Positions 9,305-17,587 of a stretch of DNA of 64,000 bases are shown here, piece by piece. This stretch comes from Oscillospiraceae bacterium (GTDB lineage Bacteria; Bacillota_A; Clostridia; Oscillospirales; Oscillospiraceae). Position 1 is the stretch's first letter. Every line of letters starts with the position of its first letter. The stretch spans positions 163,441 through 227,440 of the forward strand of contig JAFTKA010000010.1 of the NCBI GenBank assembly GCA_017456105.1. Direction: 5' to 3'. Position numbers and translations under genes: made by a program. Under the pieces are notes generated by a model that was given only the letters and a program-made list of their open reading frames with translations, had not been told where the DNA came from and did not search any database.

Positions 9305-12300
9305 TTATTTTACCACAACGTTTCCCTGCCCCAGCAGGTCCGTCAGTTCGTTAATAAGCCTTGTGTCCAAGGCACATTTTGCACCCCGTCGCTGCTTGGT
9401 ATCTGCAAAGTATACCACTACCTGACTGTCGCCCGGGAACATATTAACCATTGCTCTGACCTTGGCAAACACCGGTCCGTCGGTTTCCAGCTTCAGATAA
9501 AGCGTGCCCTGCAAGGGCTTTGCAGGCACTTCGGAAATTTCCTGAGCATAGTCGGAAATGGGCCGGGCTCGGTTTACGATGATCTGAGGCTCTTTATCGT
9601 CCCGCAGGGACAGCTTACCTACGATCACCACCGGCTGATTTTCCTTCAGGTAGTTGCCGTACTGATTTAGGGCATTTGAAAACACCAGCATCTCCACGGC
9701 CGCCGTATCGTCTTCCACCGTAACATAGGCCATCATGGAATTGTTTCGGGTGGTCTTCATTTTCACAGACTGCACAATACCGGCGATGCTGACGATCTGC
9801 TCGTCCTGATAGGCATTATCCTCTTCCATCAGCGAGCCGATGGGTACGACATGGGTATTCTTCAGATATCCCCGGTAGTCGTCCATGGGGTGGCCGGACA
9901 GATAGATGCCCGTGGTTTCCTTTTCCATCAGCATCTTATCCGCCTTTTTGATCTCCGGCAGCTTGGGGATCGGAATGGCTGCAGCGGTATCTTCCTCCTG
10001 CAGCATATCGAAAAGACCCACCTGACCGTCAAGGTTTCTCTTCCGGCTGGAAGCGATAGAGTCCATCATCAGGTCGTACACGGCCAGAAGCTCACTGCGG
10101 TGGTAACCGAAACAGTCCATAGCACCGCATTTGATAAAGTTTTCCACTGCCCGCTTATTGAGCTCATCGCCCATTCTCCCGATAAAGTCTTCCAGGGACT
10201 TATAAGGGCCGCCCTCCTTGCGTTTTTGCACCATGGAACGGATCAGGCCCACGCCCACGTTCTTCACAGCACCCAGACCAAAGCGAATGGAGTCCTTCTC
10301 TACAGTAAACTTATCCTCGGAATGGTTGATATCCGGGGGCAATACAGCGATCCCCAGCTCCTTACACTCAGCAATATAACCGGAGATCTTGGTGGCAGAA
10401 TCCAGCACGGAGGTCATAAGAGCCGCCATATACTGGTGGGGATAGTGGCACTTAAGATATGCGGTCTGATAAGAAACCACCGCATAGCACACCGCGTGAG
10501 CCTTATTAAAGGCATAGTTTGCAAAGTCAACGATCTCGTCATAGATGGACTGAGCTGCGGACTCGGAAACACCCCTGGCGATACAGCCGGGAATTCCCTG
10601 CTTTTCGTCGCCATAGACAAAAACCTTCCGCTCCTCTTCGATGACCTTCTGCTTCTTCTTGGAGATGGCACGGCGAATATTGTCCGCCTGACCCATGGTG
10701 TAGCCTGCCAGGGAACGGAAGATCTCAATAACCTGCTCCTGATAGACGATACAGCCGTAGGTAACCTTCAAAATTGGCTCTAAATGGGGTGTCTTATAGG
10801 TGATCTTCCGGTGATCCAGCTTATTGGCAATGAACTTGGGGATCGAGTCCATAGGACCGGGTCGGTACAGTGCCACAATAGCCGTCATATCTTCGATAGA
10901 AGTGGGCTTCATATTGACGCACACGCCGGTAATACCCGCAGACTCCAGCTGGAACACGCCCTGGGTCTTACCCTCGGCCAGCATACGGAAGGTCTCCGGA
11001 TCATTGTCCGGTACTTTGCTGATGTCAAAGTCAGGGTCGATCTGTCGGATCTGCTGCTGGGCGTCCTCAATAACCGTCAGGTTGCGAAGACCCAAAAAGT
11101 CCATCTTCAATAGACCCAGTTCCTCAATGGTGGTCATGGTGTACTGGGTAACGATGGTATCATCATTTCGGGAAAGGGGCACATAGCTGCACACCGGGTC
11201 GGCGGTGATCACCACACCGGCGGCATGGGTGGAGGTGTTCCGGGGCATGCCCTCCAAGCTCATAGCCGTATCGATTAGGGTCTTGACCCGATCATCGGCA
11301 TCGTACATCTCTTTCAGCTTGGGAGATATGTTCAGTGCCTCTTTCAAGGTAATATGCAGTGGCATGGTAGGCACCAGCTTTGCCACTATATCGGTCTCGG
11401 CGTAGGTAAAGTTCAGCACTCTGCCCACGTCCCGGATCGCACCACGGGCCGCCATCGTACCGAAGGTGGCGATCTGTGCCACGTGGTCGGCACCGTATTT
11501 TTCCATAACGTAGTCAATGACCTCGCCCCGGCGTTCCTGACAAAAGTCCGTATCAAAATCGGGCATGCTGACCCGCTCCGGGTTCAGGAATCGCTCGAAG
11601 ATCAGGGCGTATTTCATGGGGTCAACTTCCGTAATGTGCAGGCAGTAGGCAACAATGGATGCCGCACCCGAGCCACGGCCCGGGCCTACAGGAATTCCCT
11701 GCTCCTTGGCGTGGCGAATGAAATCCCACACGATCAGATAGTAGTTGACGTAGCCCATACGGCTGATAACGCCGATTTCATATTCCAGACGCTCTGTGTA
11801 GCTTTCTTCGGGGTTTGCATACCGTTCCCGGAAGCCGTCCTCACAGAGCTTGCGGAAATATTCTTCGTTGGTGTAGCCCTCCGGCACAGGAAAAGAGGGC
11901 AAATGATACTGATTGAATTCAAATTCCAGATTGCAGCGTTCTGCGATTCTGACCGTGTTTTCAAAGGCCTCATCGCAGCCGGGGAACAGCTGACGCAGCT
12001 CCTCCTCGCTCTTAAGATAGAACTCCTCCCCCTGGAACTTCATACGGTTGGGGTCGTCCACAGTCTTGCCGGTCTGAATGCAGAGTAGTACGTCCTGCAT
12101 AGTGGCATCTTCTTTGCGAAGATAGTGGGCATCATTGGTAATTACCAAAGGAAGTCCCGTCTCCCGGGCGATCCGCATGGTCTGCTGATTCACAGGCCGC
12201 TGCTCCTCGATGCCGTGATCCTGCAATTCCAGATAGAAATTGTCCTTGCCGAAAATCTCAGACATCTTCAGGGCATATTCCTTTGCACCCTCGTAGTCCT

Positions 12301-12745
12301 CGTTCAGGATATACTGGGGGATCGCACCGGCCAGACAGGCAGAGGTGGCGATCAGACCCTCATGGTGCTTTTGCAGTAGCTCCAGATCCACCCGGGGCTT
12401 GCCGTAAAAGCCGTTCATAAAGGCTTCCGATACCAAAAGGCAAAGATTCTCATAGCCTGTCCGGTCCTTGCACAGAAGCACCAAATGATAGGGGTCGTTA
12501 TCAATGCCATGGACACGGTCAGCCATGCCCCGTCGGGCCACATACACCTCACAGCCGATAATGGGCTTGATACCGGCTGCCTTGGCGGCCTTGTAAAAAT
12601 CGATACAACCGTACATGACACCGTGGTCGGTGATGGCTATGGCGGACTGCCCCAGCTCCTTCACCCGGTCCATCATGCCGGAGATCCGGCAGGCACCGTC
12701 CAAGAGGCTATATTCCGTATGAACATGTAAATGCACAAAGCTCAT
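9305..12745 (-). CDS. dnaE: DNA polymerase III alpha subunit
   Basis: This is the DnaE-type replicative polymerase subunit, 1146 residues. The N-terminal PHP domain begins FVHLHVHTEYSLLDGA. The polymerase palm carries PDFDTDF, and GPGRGSGAASIVAYCL is the family signature. The C-terminus holds an OB-fold (IVSIAGIVQSV onward) that would contact single-stranded DNA. I start at ATG 12745, where CTAGGAGGAAG precedes MSFVHLH; the frame stays open another 49 codons upstream, but those residues are not family-like and carry the upstream inverted repeat. Firmicutes usually also have PolC; DnaE then does lagging-strand or translesion synthesis. Confidence 0.97.
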   Translation of the reverse strand: MSFVHLHVHTEYSLLDGACRISGMMDRVKELGQSAIAITDHGVMYGCIDFYKAAKAAGIKPIIGCEVYVARRGMADRVHGIDNDPYHLVLLCKDRTGYENLCLLVSEAFMNGFYGKPRVDLELLQKHHEGLIATSACLAGAIPQYILNEDYEGAKEYALKMSEIFGKDNFYLELQDHGIEEQRPVNQQTMRIARETGLPLVITNDAHYLRKEDATMQDVLLCIQTGKTVDDPNRMKFQGEEFYLKSEEELRQLFPGCDEAFENTVRIAERCNLEFEFNQYHLPSFPVPEGYTNEEYFRKLCEDGFRERYANPEESYTERLEYEIGVISRMGYVNYYLIVWDFIRHAKEQGIPVGPGRGSGAASIVAYCLHITEVDPMKYALIFERFLNPERVSMPDFDTDFCQERRGEVIDYVMEKYGADHVAQIATFGTMAARGAIRDVGRVLNFTYAETDIVAKLVPTMPLHITLKEALNISPKLKEMYDADDRVKTLIDTAMSLEGMPRNTSTHAAGVVITADPVCSYVPLSRNDDTIVTQYTMTTIEELGLLKMDFLGLRNLTVIEDAQQQIRQIDPDFDISKVPDNDPETFRMLAEGKTQGVFQLESAGITGVCVNMKPTSIEDMTAIVALYRPGPMDSIPKFIANKLDHRKITYKTPHLEPILKVTYGCIVYQEQVIEIFRSLAGYTMGQADNIRRAISKKKQKVIEEERKVFVYGDEKQGIPGCIARGVSESAAQSIYDEIVDFANYAFNKAHAVCYAVVSYQTAYLKCHYPHQYMAALMTSVLDSATKISGYIAECKELGIAVLPPDINHSEDKFTVEKDSIRFGLGAVKNVGVGLIRSMVQKRKEGGPYKSLEDFIGRMGDELNKRAVENFIKCGAMDCFGYHRSELLAVYDLMMDSIASSRKRNLDGQVGLFDMLQEEDTAAAIPIPKLPEIKKADKMLMEKETTGIYLSGHPMDDYRGYLKNTHVVPIGSLMEEDNAYQDEQIVSIAGIVQSVKMKTTRNNSMMAYVTVEDDTAAVEMLVFSNALNQYGNYLKENQPVVIVGKLSLRDDKEPQIIVNRARPISDYAQEISEVPAKPLQGTLYLKLETDGPVFAKVRAMVNMFPGDSQVVVYFADTKQRRGAKCALDTRLINELTDLLGQGNVVVK

Positions 12746-12796
12746 CTTTCTTCCTCCTAGGTAACCGATGATAAATCGGCAAGTGTGGCTGGTGAG

Positions 12797-12882
12797 AGAT
12801 TTTGCCACAAATAAAAGTTTGGAAACGCAAGAATACTGTATGTATTTTAAGTTTTCCAAACTGCATAGTTGGGGCAAAAAAT
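12797..12882. other. Nested inverted repeats upstream of dnaE
   Basis: Perfect 10-base arms (AGTTTGGAAA at 12816-12825 and TTTCCAAACT at 12853-12862) lie inside a second imperfect pair (GATTTTGCC near 12798 and GGCAAAAAATC near 12873). It fills the gap between whiA and dnaE and could be a leader structure or a double operator for dnaE. Confidence 0.4.
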
Positions 12883-12903
12883 CCGTCAGCAACCGCAGAC
12901 AAT

Positions 12904-13818
12904 TTAATCAGCGGTTACCTCAGTCAGCTCTACCAATTTCTTCAGTCTATGATTCATGGCAGGCTTGGTAATGGGCGGCTCCATCATAGCCGCCAGCTCC
13001 GTCAGCGATGCCTCGGGGTTTTCCTCCCGTGCAAGGGCCGCCTGCAAAAGCTTTTTGGGCAGGTTATCAAACCGGCCCTGTTCCCGTAATTTCCGGATAG
13101 CCGCCAGCTGCTCCTGTGCGGCCTCCACTACCTTTGAGGTATTGGCGTCGTCGCAGTTACAGCGACGGTTGACTTTATTGTTCAGCTCTTTTTCAAGCTT
13201 TGCTTCCATAATGCCCATAGCGGCAACGGGAGCACCCAAAAAGGTCAAACAGTCGCAGATCAGGTCGCTCTGCTTAAAATAAAGCACCTGTCCCCCGCCC
13301 CGGGCGGCAGACTTGGGATAAAAACCCAAAACCTCTTCCATCAGAGCGTAGCACTCTCTGGCCACCACCTGATGGGAGGTAGAAAATTCCAAATGATAAC
13401 CCTTCTCCGGGTCGGTTACAGAGCCGCCTGCCAAAAACGCACCCCTTAGGAAAGAGACCTTACAGCACTCGTCCTCCACCACCGGCAGGTTAATGTGCAG
13501 GGACAAGGTCTGATCGGGATCAAAGCCGTAGGCGTCCATAATGCACCAGATCTTATCGGGATCTGTAATCTGGAACACCAGCTTGCCGGTCGCATCGGCA
13601 GCGGGCTGAATATCAAACTCCAATGCAAATGCTTTCTTAAAAAGCTTGGGAAGCCGAAGTCCCAGCTCCCGGCTCTCCGTTACAATACGGATCAGGTCCG
13701 TCTGAAAGCTGTTGCAGAAAAGGAGCAAGCCGAAACACTCTGCTAAGGCACAGCAACGTTTTTGCGGCACAGTACGGCACATTTCTGCCTTGGCACTGCC
13801 GGAAAATGAAATTGCCAT
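12904..13818 (-). CDS. whiA: DNA-binding protein WhiA
   Basis: WhiA joins a catalytically degenerate LAGLIDADG homing-endonuclease fold to a C-terminal helix-turn-helix. In Streptomyces it controls sporulation septation; in Firmicutes it influences cell division and chromosome segregation. The 304-residue protein has the family N-terminus (SFSGSAKAEMCRTV), the middle motif GAFLAGGSVTDPEKGYHLEF, and the C-terminal PITKPAMNHRLKKL. Length is normal. It usually follows rapZ and the YvcK gene; here it lies between murB and dnaE, and murB-whiA adjacency is also seen in clostridia. Confidence 0.95.
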   Translation of the reverse strand: MAISFSGSAKAEMCRTVPQKRCCALAECFGLLLFCNSFQTDLIRIVTESRELGLRLPKLFKKAFALEFDIQPAADATGKLVFQITDPDKIWCIMDAYGFDPDQTLSLHINLPVVEDECCKVSFLRGAFLAGGSVTDPEKGYHLEFSTSHQVVARECYALMEEVLGFYPKSAARGGGQVLYFKQSDLICDCLTFLGAPVAAMGIMEAKLEKELNNKVNRRCNCDDANTSKVVEAAQEQLAAIRKLREQGRFDNLPKKLLQAALAREENPEASLTELAAMMEPPITKPAMNHRLKKLVELTEVTAD

Positions 13819-13831
13819 ACTGAAGCTCCTT

Positions 13832-14743
13832 TCACCAAATTCTCACTTCCGGCTCTAAGCGAATACCGGACTTTTCAAACACCTTGTCTGACACCTGGGT
13901 CAGCAGATCTTTCACATTTTTTGCGGTAGCACCGCCCAGATTCACAACAAAGCCCGTATGCTTTTGGGATACCCCCGCGTTTCCCACCTGGAAGCCCCGC
14001 AGGCCCGCCTCATCGATCAGCTTGGCGGCAAATCCGCCCACAGGCCGCTTAAAGGCCGAGCCTGCCGATGGCATATCCAGCGGCTGAGAGTTACTCCGCT
14101 TTTCCATCAGTTCCTTCATACGGGCTCGGATCTGCTCGGTGGGCTTGGGATTTAAGGAAAACTCCGCGGCAATCACAATGCCCGCTTCCTCCTCCAATCG
14201 GCTGTGCCGATAGGAAAAGCCCATTTCTTCGCCCGTCAGGACCTTCGTTTGGCCCTGCATGTCCATAACTTCCACCCGGGTGCAGATATCCTTGATCTCA
14301 CCGTCGTAAGCACCGGCATTCATATACACGCCACCGCCCACCGTACCGGGAATGCCGTGGGCAAACTCCATACCGCCAAGACCCAGGTTGGCAGCGAACA
14401 CCGCTGCCCTGGTCATGGTTACGCCTGCCATGACCCGAATGGTGGTATCATTTACTCTCTCCATGCCGTCCAAGCAGTCCTTCAGACAGATCACAAGACC
14501 GGAAAGGCCCTCATCGGGAGCAAGGATATTGGTTCCTGCACCTAAGATAGCAATTTTACAGTCCAATAAAGCGGACGCTTTCAAAAGCTTGGACAGCTCC
14601 TCAGCGTTCTTGGGGAACGCCATCACTTCCACAGCTCCACCAATCTTAAAAGAGGTGTGCCTAAACATGGGTTCGTTTAATCTTAGCTCCAAATGGGGCA
14701 ATAAAGTACTAATTTTCTTCTGAAACTCGGTAAAATCGGTCAT
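13832..14743 (-). CDS. murB: UDP-N-acetylenolpyruvoylglucosamine reductase
   Basis: MurB reduces UDP-GlcNAc-enolpyruvate to UDP-MurNAc with NADPH and FAD, in cytoplasmic peptidoglycan synthesis. The 303-residue protein has the FAD-binding start RHTSFKIGG, the motif GIPGTVGGGVYMNAGAY, a serine in SAGSAFKRP as expected for the proton donor, and the glutamate near the C-terminus (EPEVRIW). The absence of the extra domain of the E. coli enzyme and the overall length fit type II MurB of Firmicutes. It is first in a run with whiA and dnaE and has a clear sigma-A promoter. Confidence 0.96.
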   Translation of the reverse strand: MTDFTEFQKKISTLLPHLELRLNEPMFRHTSFKIGGAVEVMAFPKNAEELSKLLKASALLDCKIAILGAGTNILAPDEGLSGLVICLKDCLDGMERVNDTTIRVMAGVTMTRAAVFAANLGLGGMEFAHGIPGTVGGGVYMNAGAYDGEIKDICTRVEVMDMQGQTKVLTGEEMGFSYRHSRLEEEAGIVIAAEFSLNPKPTEQIRARMKELMEKRSNSQPLDMPSAGSAFKRPVGGFAAKLIDEAGLRGFQVGNAGVSQKHTGFVVNLGGATAKNVKDLLTQVSDKVFEKSGIRLEPEVRIW

Positions 14744-14763
14744 AAACGCCTCCGGGTGTATGA

Positions 14764-14800
14764 TTGGTTACAGTATAACATATTTGTAACCAATATGCAA
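14764..14800 (-). promoter_or_regulatory. murB promoter overlapped by an 8+8 inverted repeat
   Basis: On the minus strand TTGCAT (14795-14800), a 17-base spacer and TATACT (14772-14777) form a sigma-A promoter. A perfect inverted repeat, TTGGTTAC at 14764-14771 and GTAACCAA at 14786-14793, brackets the -10 box, as an operator for a repressor would. Confidence 0.65.
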
Positions 14801-14825
14801 TTATTCTTCAGGATTTTTTCCATAA

Positions 14826-14852
14826 AAAAAGGACTGCAAAGCAGTCCTTTTT
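14826..14852. terminator. Bidirectional terminator after the chromate transporter pair
   Basis: The arms AAAAAGGACTGC and GCAGTCCTTTTT flank an AAA loop, with T-runs on either strand. It lies directly beyond the stop codon at 14854. Confidence 0.85.
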
Positions 14853-14853
14853 C

Positions 14854-15426
14854 TTATAAACCCAAATACCCCACGGCAATACCCACAACTGCGGAAATGC
14901 AGATGATCAAAATAGGGTGAACCTTCTTCAGAGCCAGCGTAAGCATTGCCCCGAACAACCCCAGATACACATAGGTAACGGGCTGGGTAAAAATCGTCCA
15001 CCAAACAATGCCGGGAGTAAAGAACACCGTCCGGGCAATAGTAACGATGGCGTTGGCGATCAGGCCCACCACCGCAGGCTTCAGGCCGGTCATACAGCCT
15101 GCTACTACTTTGCTTTTCTTGAATCTCTCGTAGCACTTGGCAACGATCAAAATGATCACAAAGCTGGGAAGTACCACGCCTAAGGTAGCACAGAAAGAGC
15201 CGAATATGCCGCCAACCTCTGCACCCACATAAGTGGACATATTGATCGCAAAGGGTCCAGGGGTGGACTCACTGACCGCCACAAAGTCCGCAATAACGTC
15301 CTGTGGGATCAAATCGCCCCACCGCAGAGCCACCTGCTCCTGCATCATGGGAAGCATGGCGTAGCCACCGCCGAAGGTGAATGCACCGATCATAAAGAAG
15401 GTCAAAAAGAGCTCCAGATAGATCAT
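14854..15426 (-). CDS. Chromate-type transporter, half-size subunit
   Basis: This is one of two adjacent half-size CHR-family membrane proteins. The 190 residues contain the family motifs FFMIGAFTFGGGYAMLPMMQ near the start and AVSESTPGPFAINMSTYVG, with about five to six membrane segments. Short CHR proteins act as pairs that equal one full-length ChrA and export chromate or a similar anion by proton exchange; the real substrate in an anaerobe may differ. It starts at ATG 15426, overlapping the partner's stop by four bases (ATGA), so the two are coupled. Confidence 0.85.
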   Translation of the reverse strand: MIYLELFLTFFMIGAFTFGGGYAMLPMMQEQVALRWGDLIPQDVIADFVAVSESTPGPFAINMSTYVGAEVGGIFGSFCATLGVVLPSFVIILIVAKCYERFKKSKVVAGCMTGLKPAVVGLIANAIVTIARTVFFTPGIVWWTIFTQPVTYVYLGLFGAMLTLALKKVHPILIICISAVVGIAVGYLGL

Positions 15427-15980
15427 GCTTTGGCCCTCCTGTCTGCAATCAGTGCCGTAATAAGTCCGAACACCGCACAGCCCACGATCACAGCGATGGT
15501 AGGCACATTCAGAAAGGCCGTCAGCACAAAGGCTGCCGTCATAACCACATAGGACACCCACTTCTTGGGTGCTTTCTTAAACATATTCCACATTGCCTTC
15601 ACAAGCAGTGCCAACACGCCCATACGGATACCATTGAAGGCATACTGCACTGCCCGGTACTCCTGAAACTCCCGCAGTACATAGGAAATGGCCAAAATGA
15701 TAATAAAGCTGGGAAGTACCACGCCCAGAGTCGCACAGGCCGCACCCAAAAATCCGCAGGTGCGGTAGCCCACAAAGGTGGCAGAGTTGATGGCGATGGG
15801 GCCGGGTGTGGATTCCGCGATAGCAATGATCTCTAAGATATCGTCATCGGAGACCCAACCCTGCTTTTCCACGGTCTCATGCTGGATCAACGGGATCATG
15901 GCATAGCCGCCGCCGAAGGTGAATGCACCGATCCTAAAGAAGGTGGCAAAAACCTGCCAAAGGGTTTTCCACTTATTCAT
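15423..15980 (-). CDS. Chromate-type transporter, half-size subunit
   Basis: This is the upstream partner of the half-size CHR pair, 185 residues. It repeats the motifs FFRIGAFTFGGGYAMIPLIQ and AIAESTPGPIAINSATFVGY and has a similar set of membrane helices, so the two halves are paralogues. The start is ATG 15980 (MNKWKTLW); the frame runs further upstream, but that part is an artefact of the His-codon tract of the neighbouring gene. The next gene upstream, a NifX-like protein, ends six bases away, so all three are probably one transcript. Confidence 0.85.
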   Translation of the reverse strand: MNKWKTLWQVFATFFRIGAFTFGGGYAMIPLIQHETVEKQGWVSDDDILEIIAIAESTPGPIAINSATFVGYRTCGFLGAACATLGVVLPSFIIILAISYVLREFQEYRAVQYAFNGIRMGVLALLVKAMWNMFKKAPKKWVSYVVMTAAFVLTAFLNVPTIAVIVGCAVFGLITALIADRRAKA

Positions 15981-15985
15981 AAGGC

Positions 15986-16411
15986 TTAGTGATGGCCGTG
16001 GCAGCCGCAGTCGTGATCGTGATGGTGGTGGTCGTGGCCGCAATCGTGATGACCGCAGTCATGGTCGTGATCGTGGTGGTGATGGCTGCAGCAGGCCTGG
16101 GCGTTGAAGTTCAGCTCCCCTGCCAAAAATGCCGCAACCGCCTCATCGGCATCACCGGTAACACCGCCGTAGATGGCAATATCCGCCTCTTCCAGAGCGA
16201 TTCTTGCACCACCGCCGATGCCGCCGCAGATCAGGGCATTGACACCCTGTGCTTCCAGAAAGCCTGCCAAAGCACCGTGGCCGCTGCCGTTAGTGTCTAC
16301 CAGACGGCTGTCCACAACCGCACCGTTTTCCACCTCAAAAAGCTTGAAGCAGGCGGTGTGTCCGAAATGCTGGAACACCTGTCCGTTTTCATAAGTTACT
16401 GCAATTTTCAT
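15986..16411 (-). CDS. NifX/NifB-like iron-molybdenum cofactor domain protein with His-rich tail
   Basis: The first 105 or so of the 141 residues match the dinitrogenase iron-molybdenum cofactor family (KIAVTYENGQVFQHFGHTACF, then ALICGGIGGGARIALEEADI). These small ribonuclease-H-like proteins bind Fe-S or metal cofactors; stand-alone forms in non-fixers have no settled role. The last 35 residues are almost entirely His, Asp, Cys and Gly (for example SHHHHDHDHDCGHHDCG), a likely metal store or delivery tail. ATG 16411 has AAGGAGAG upstream. There are no other nif genes nearby. It probably shares a transcript with the two transporter halves. Confidence 0.85.
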   Translation of the reverse strand: MKIAVTYENGQVFQHFGHTACFKLFEVENGAVVDSRLVDTNGSGHGALAGFLEAQGVNALICGGIGGGARIALEEADIAIYGGVTGDADEAVAAFLAGELNFNAQACCSHHHHDHDHDCGHHDCGHDHHHHDHDCGCHGHH

Positions 16412-16468
16412 TGTAATCTCTCCTTTTGTTATATACCTCAATCATACTCCAAAAAGATAAAAAGTCAA

Positions 16469-17575
16469 TTATCTCATTCTCTGAGTATCGCTGTTCAGCA
16501 CCAATGTGCTATAGAGGAACAACACGTCCTGGCCATGGAAGTCCACCAGATTTCCCAGCATGGTAGTGTTCAAATACCGGATATCCACCAGGGTTACGGT
16601 CTTATAATCCCCCACCAGCAAGGGTGCGATACTGCTTCCGAAGGAATCCCGGAAAATGATCAGCTCCCGGTCTGTTTTTGCGTTGGGATTTTCAATGGTG
16701 AGCAAGGATTTGGAGCCGGCAAGATACACTTCATACAAATCCTTGCTTTCCAGCATGGACGGATCGTAGACCTGCAGGTACTCCCCGTTTTCGTGGTTCA
16801 ATACCCTGCAATCCGACAGAACATCACTTTCCATCAAATACATGGTCTCTGCTTCCAGGGGCAGAGCCGCCTGTCCGCAGTAGACACCGTAGAAAGGTCT
16901 GTCCACCGCCGTTACCCGGAAATCTTCTGCCTTGGGAGCGGTAACACCCAAAGCTCCCGACAGCTTTTCCGCCACCGGCAGCAGCTTCTCCTGCCGCCAA
17001 TGGGTGTCGGTAAAGTAGTAATCTTCAATGCTGAGACTGTCCGTCAGATCAATATGGGTGGCAAAAGGCATTCTGTCCTTTACCGTGGAAAACAGCTTCT
17101 CATAATCCATAGCAGGATAGCCGTTGGCTTCAGCCAGATAATAGCCCTTGTCCGGGATCACCGCCGCAAAGACCGCAGAGCCGCTATCCTTCAGGTATTT
17201 CTCGTAGATGGTGTTCACCACGTCCATACCGTGATTCACCGAATCCTCATCAAGAGGGTATTCCAGCTTTGCGGCATAGCCGTCCTGCAGGTAAATGCCG
17301 TTGTTATCCCCGTGATTTAACACGTAGAAATAAAACAGGGATTTCAGAGTTCTGAAGGAGTCCCGCATGGGGAACTGATCTAAAGTATAGCTTTCAAATT
17401 CCGACATGAATTTGCCGTTCATCAAGGTTTCCCCGGAAACCTCGGGGAACTGAGCCAGGGGTCTGCGTTCCGTTTCGGAAACCTCGGTAGTGCCGCCAAA
17501 CCAGGCAAAACCAATGAAACCAAGCCACAGTGCCACCACTAAAAAACCGCCAATGGCACGAATCTTTTTATTCAT
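16469..17575 (-). CDS. DHHW/AlgJ-like O-acetyltransferase family protein
   Basis: The 368-residue protein has one N-terminal membrane anchor (about residues 7-25) and an extracellular domain. The motif YYFTDTHWRQE contains the D-T-H-W catalytic pair of AlgJ/AlgX-type SGNH proteins, and FRDSFGSSIAP near residue 300 gives the nucleophilic serine block. Such proteins move acetyl groups onto envelope polysaccharides using an MBOAT partner. The MBOAT gene lies immediately upstream, 12 bases away, on the same strand, which supports that role. The acceptor glycan is unknown. Confidence 0.85.
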   Translation of the reverse strand: MNKKIRAIGGFLVVALWLGFIGFAWFGGTTEVSETERRPLAQFPEVSGETLMNGKFMSEFESYTLDQFPMRDSFRTLKSLFYFYVLNHGDNNGIYLQDGYAAKLEYPLDEDSVNHGMDVVNTIYEKYLKDSGSAVFAAVIPDKGYYLAEANGYPAMDYEKLFSTVKDRMPFATHIDLTDSLSIEDYYFTDTHWRQEKLLPVAEKLSGALGVTAPKAEDFRVTAVDRPFYGVYCGQAALPLEAETMYLMESDVLSDCRVLNHENGEYLQVYDPSMLESKDLYEVYLAGSKSLLTIENPNAKTDRELIIFRDSFGSSIAPLLVGDYKTVTLVDIRYLNTTMLGNLVDFHGQDVLFLYSTLVLNSDTQRMR

Positions 17576-17587
17576 AGCAGCACCCCC

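Noticed and set aside
16000..16100. Tandem GTG/CAT-rich tract that looks like a simple repeat or CRISPR-like unit
   Set aside because: It encodes the His-rich tail of the NifX-like protein; there are no regular spacers.
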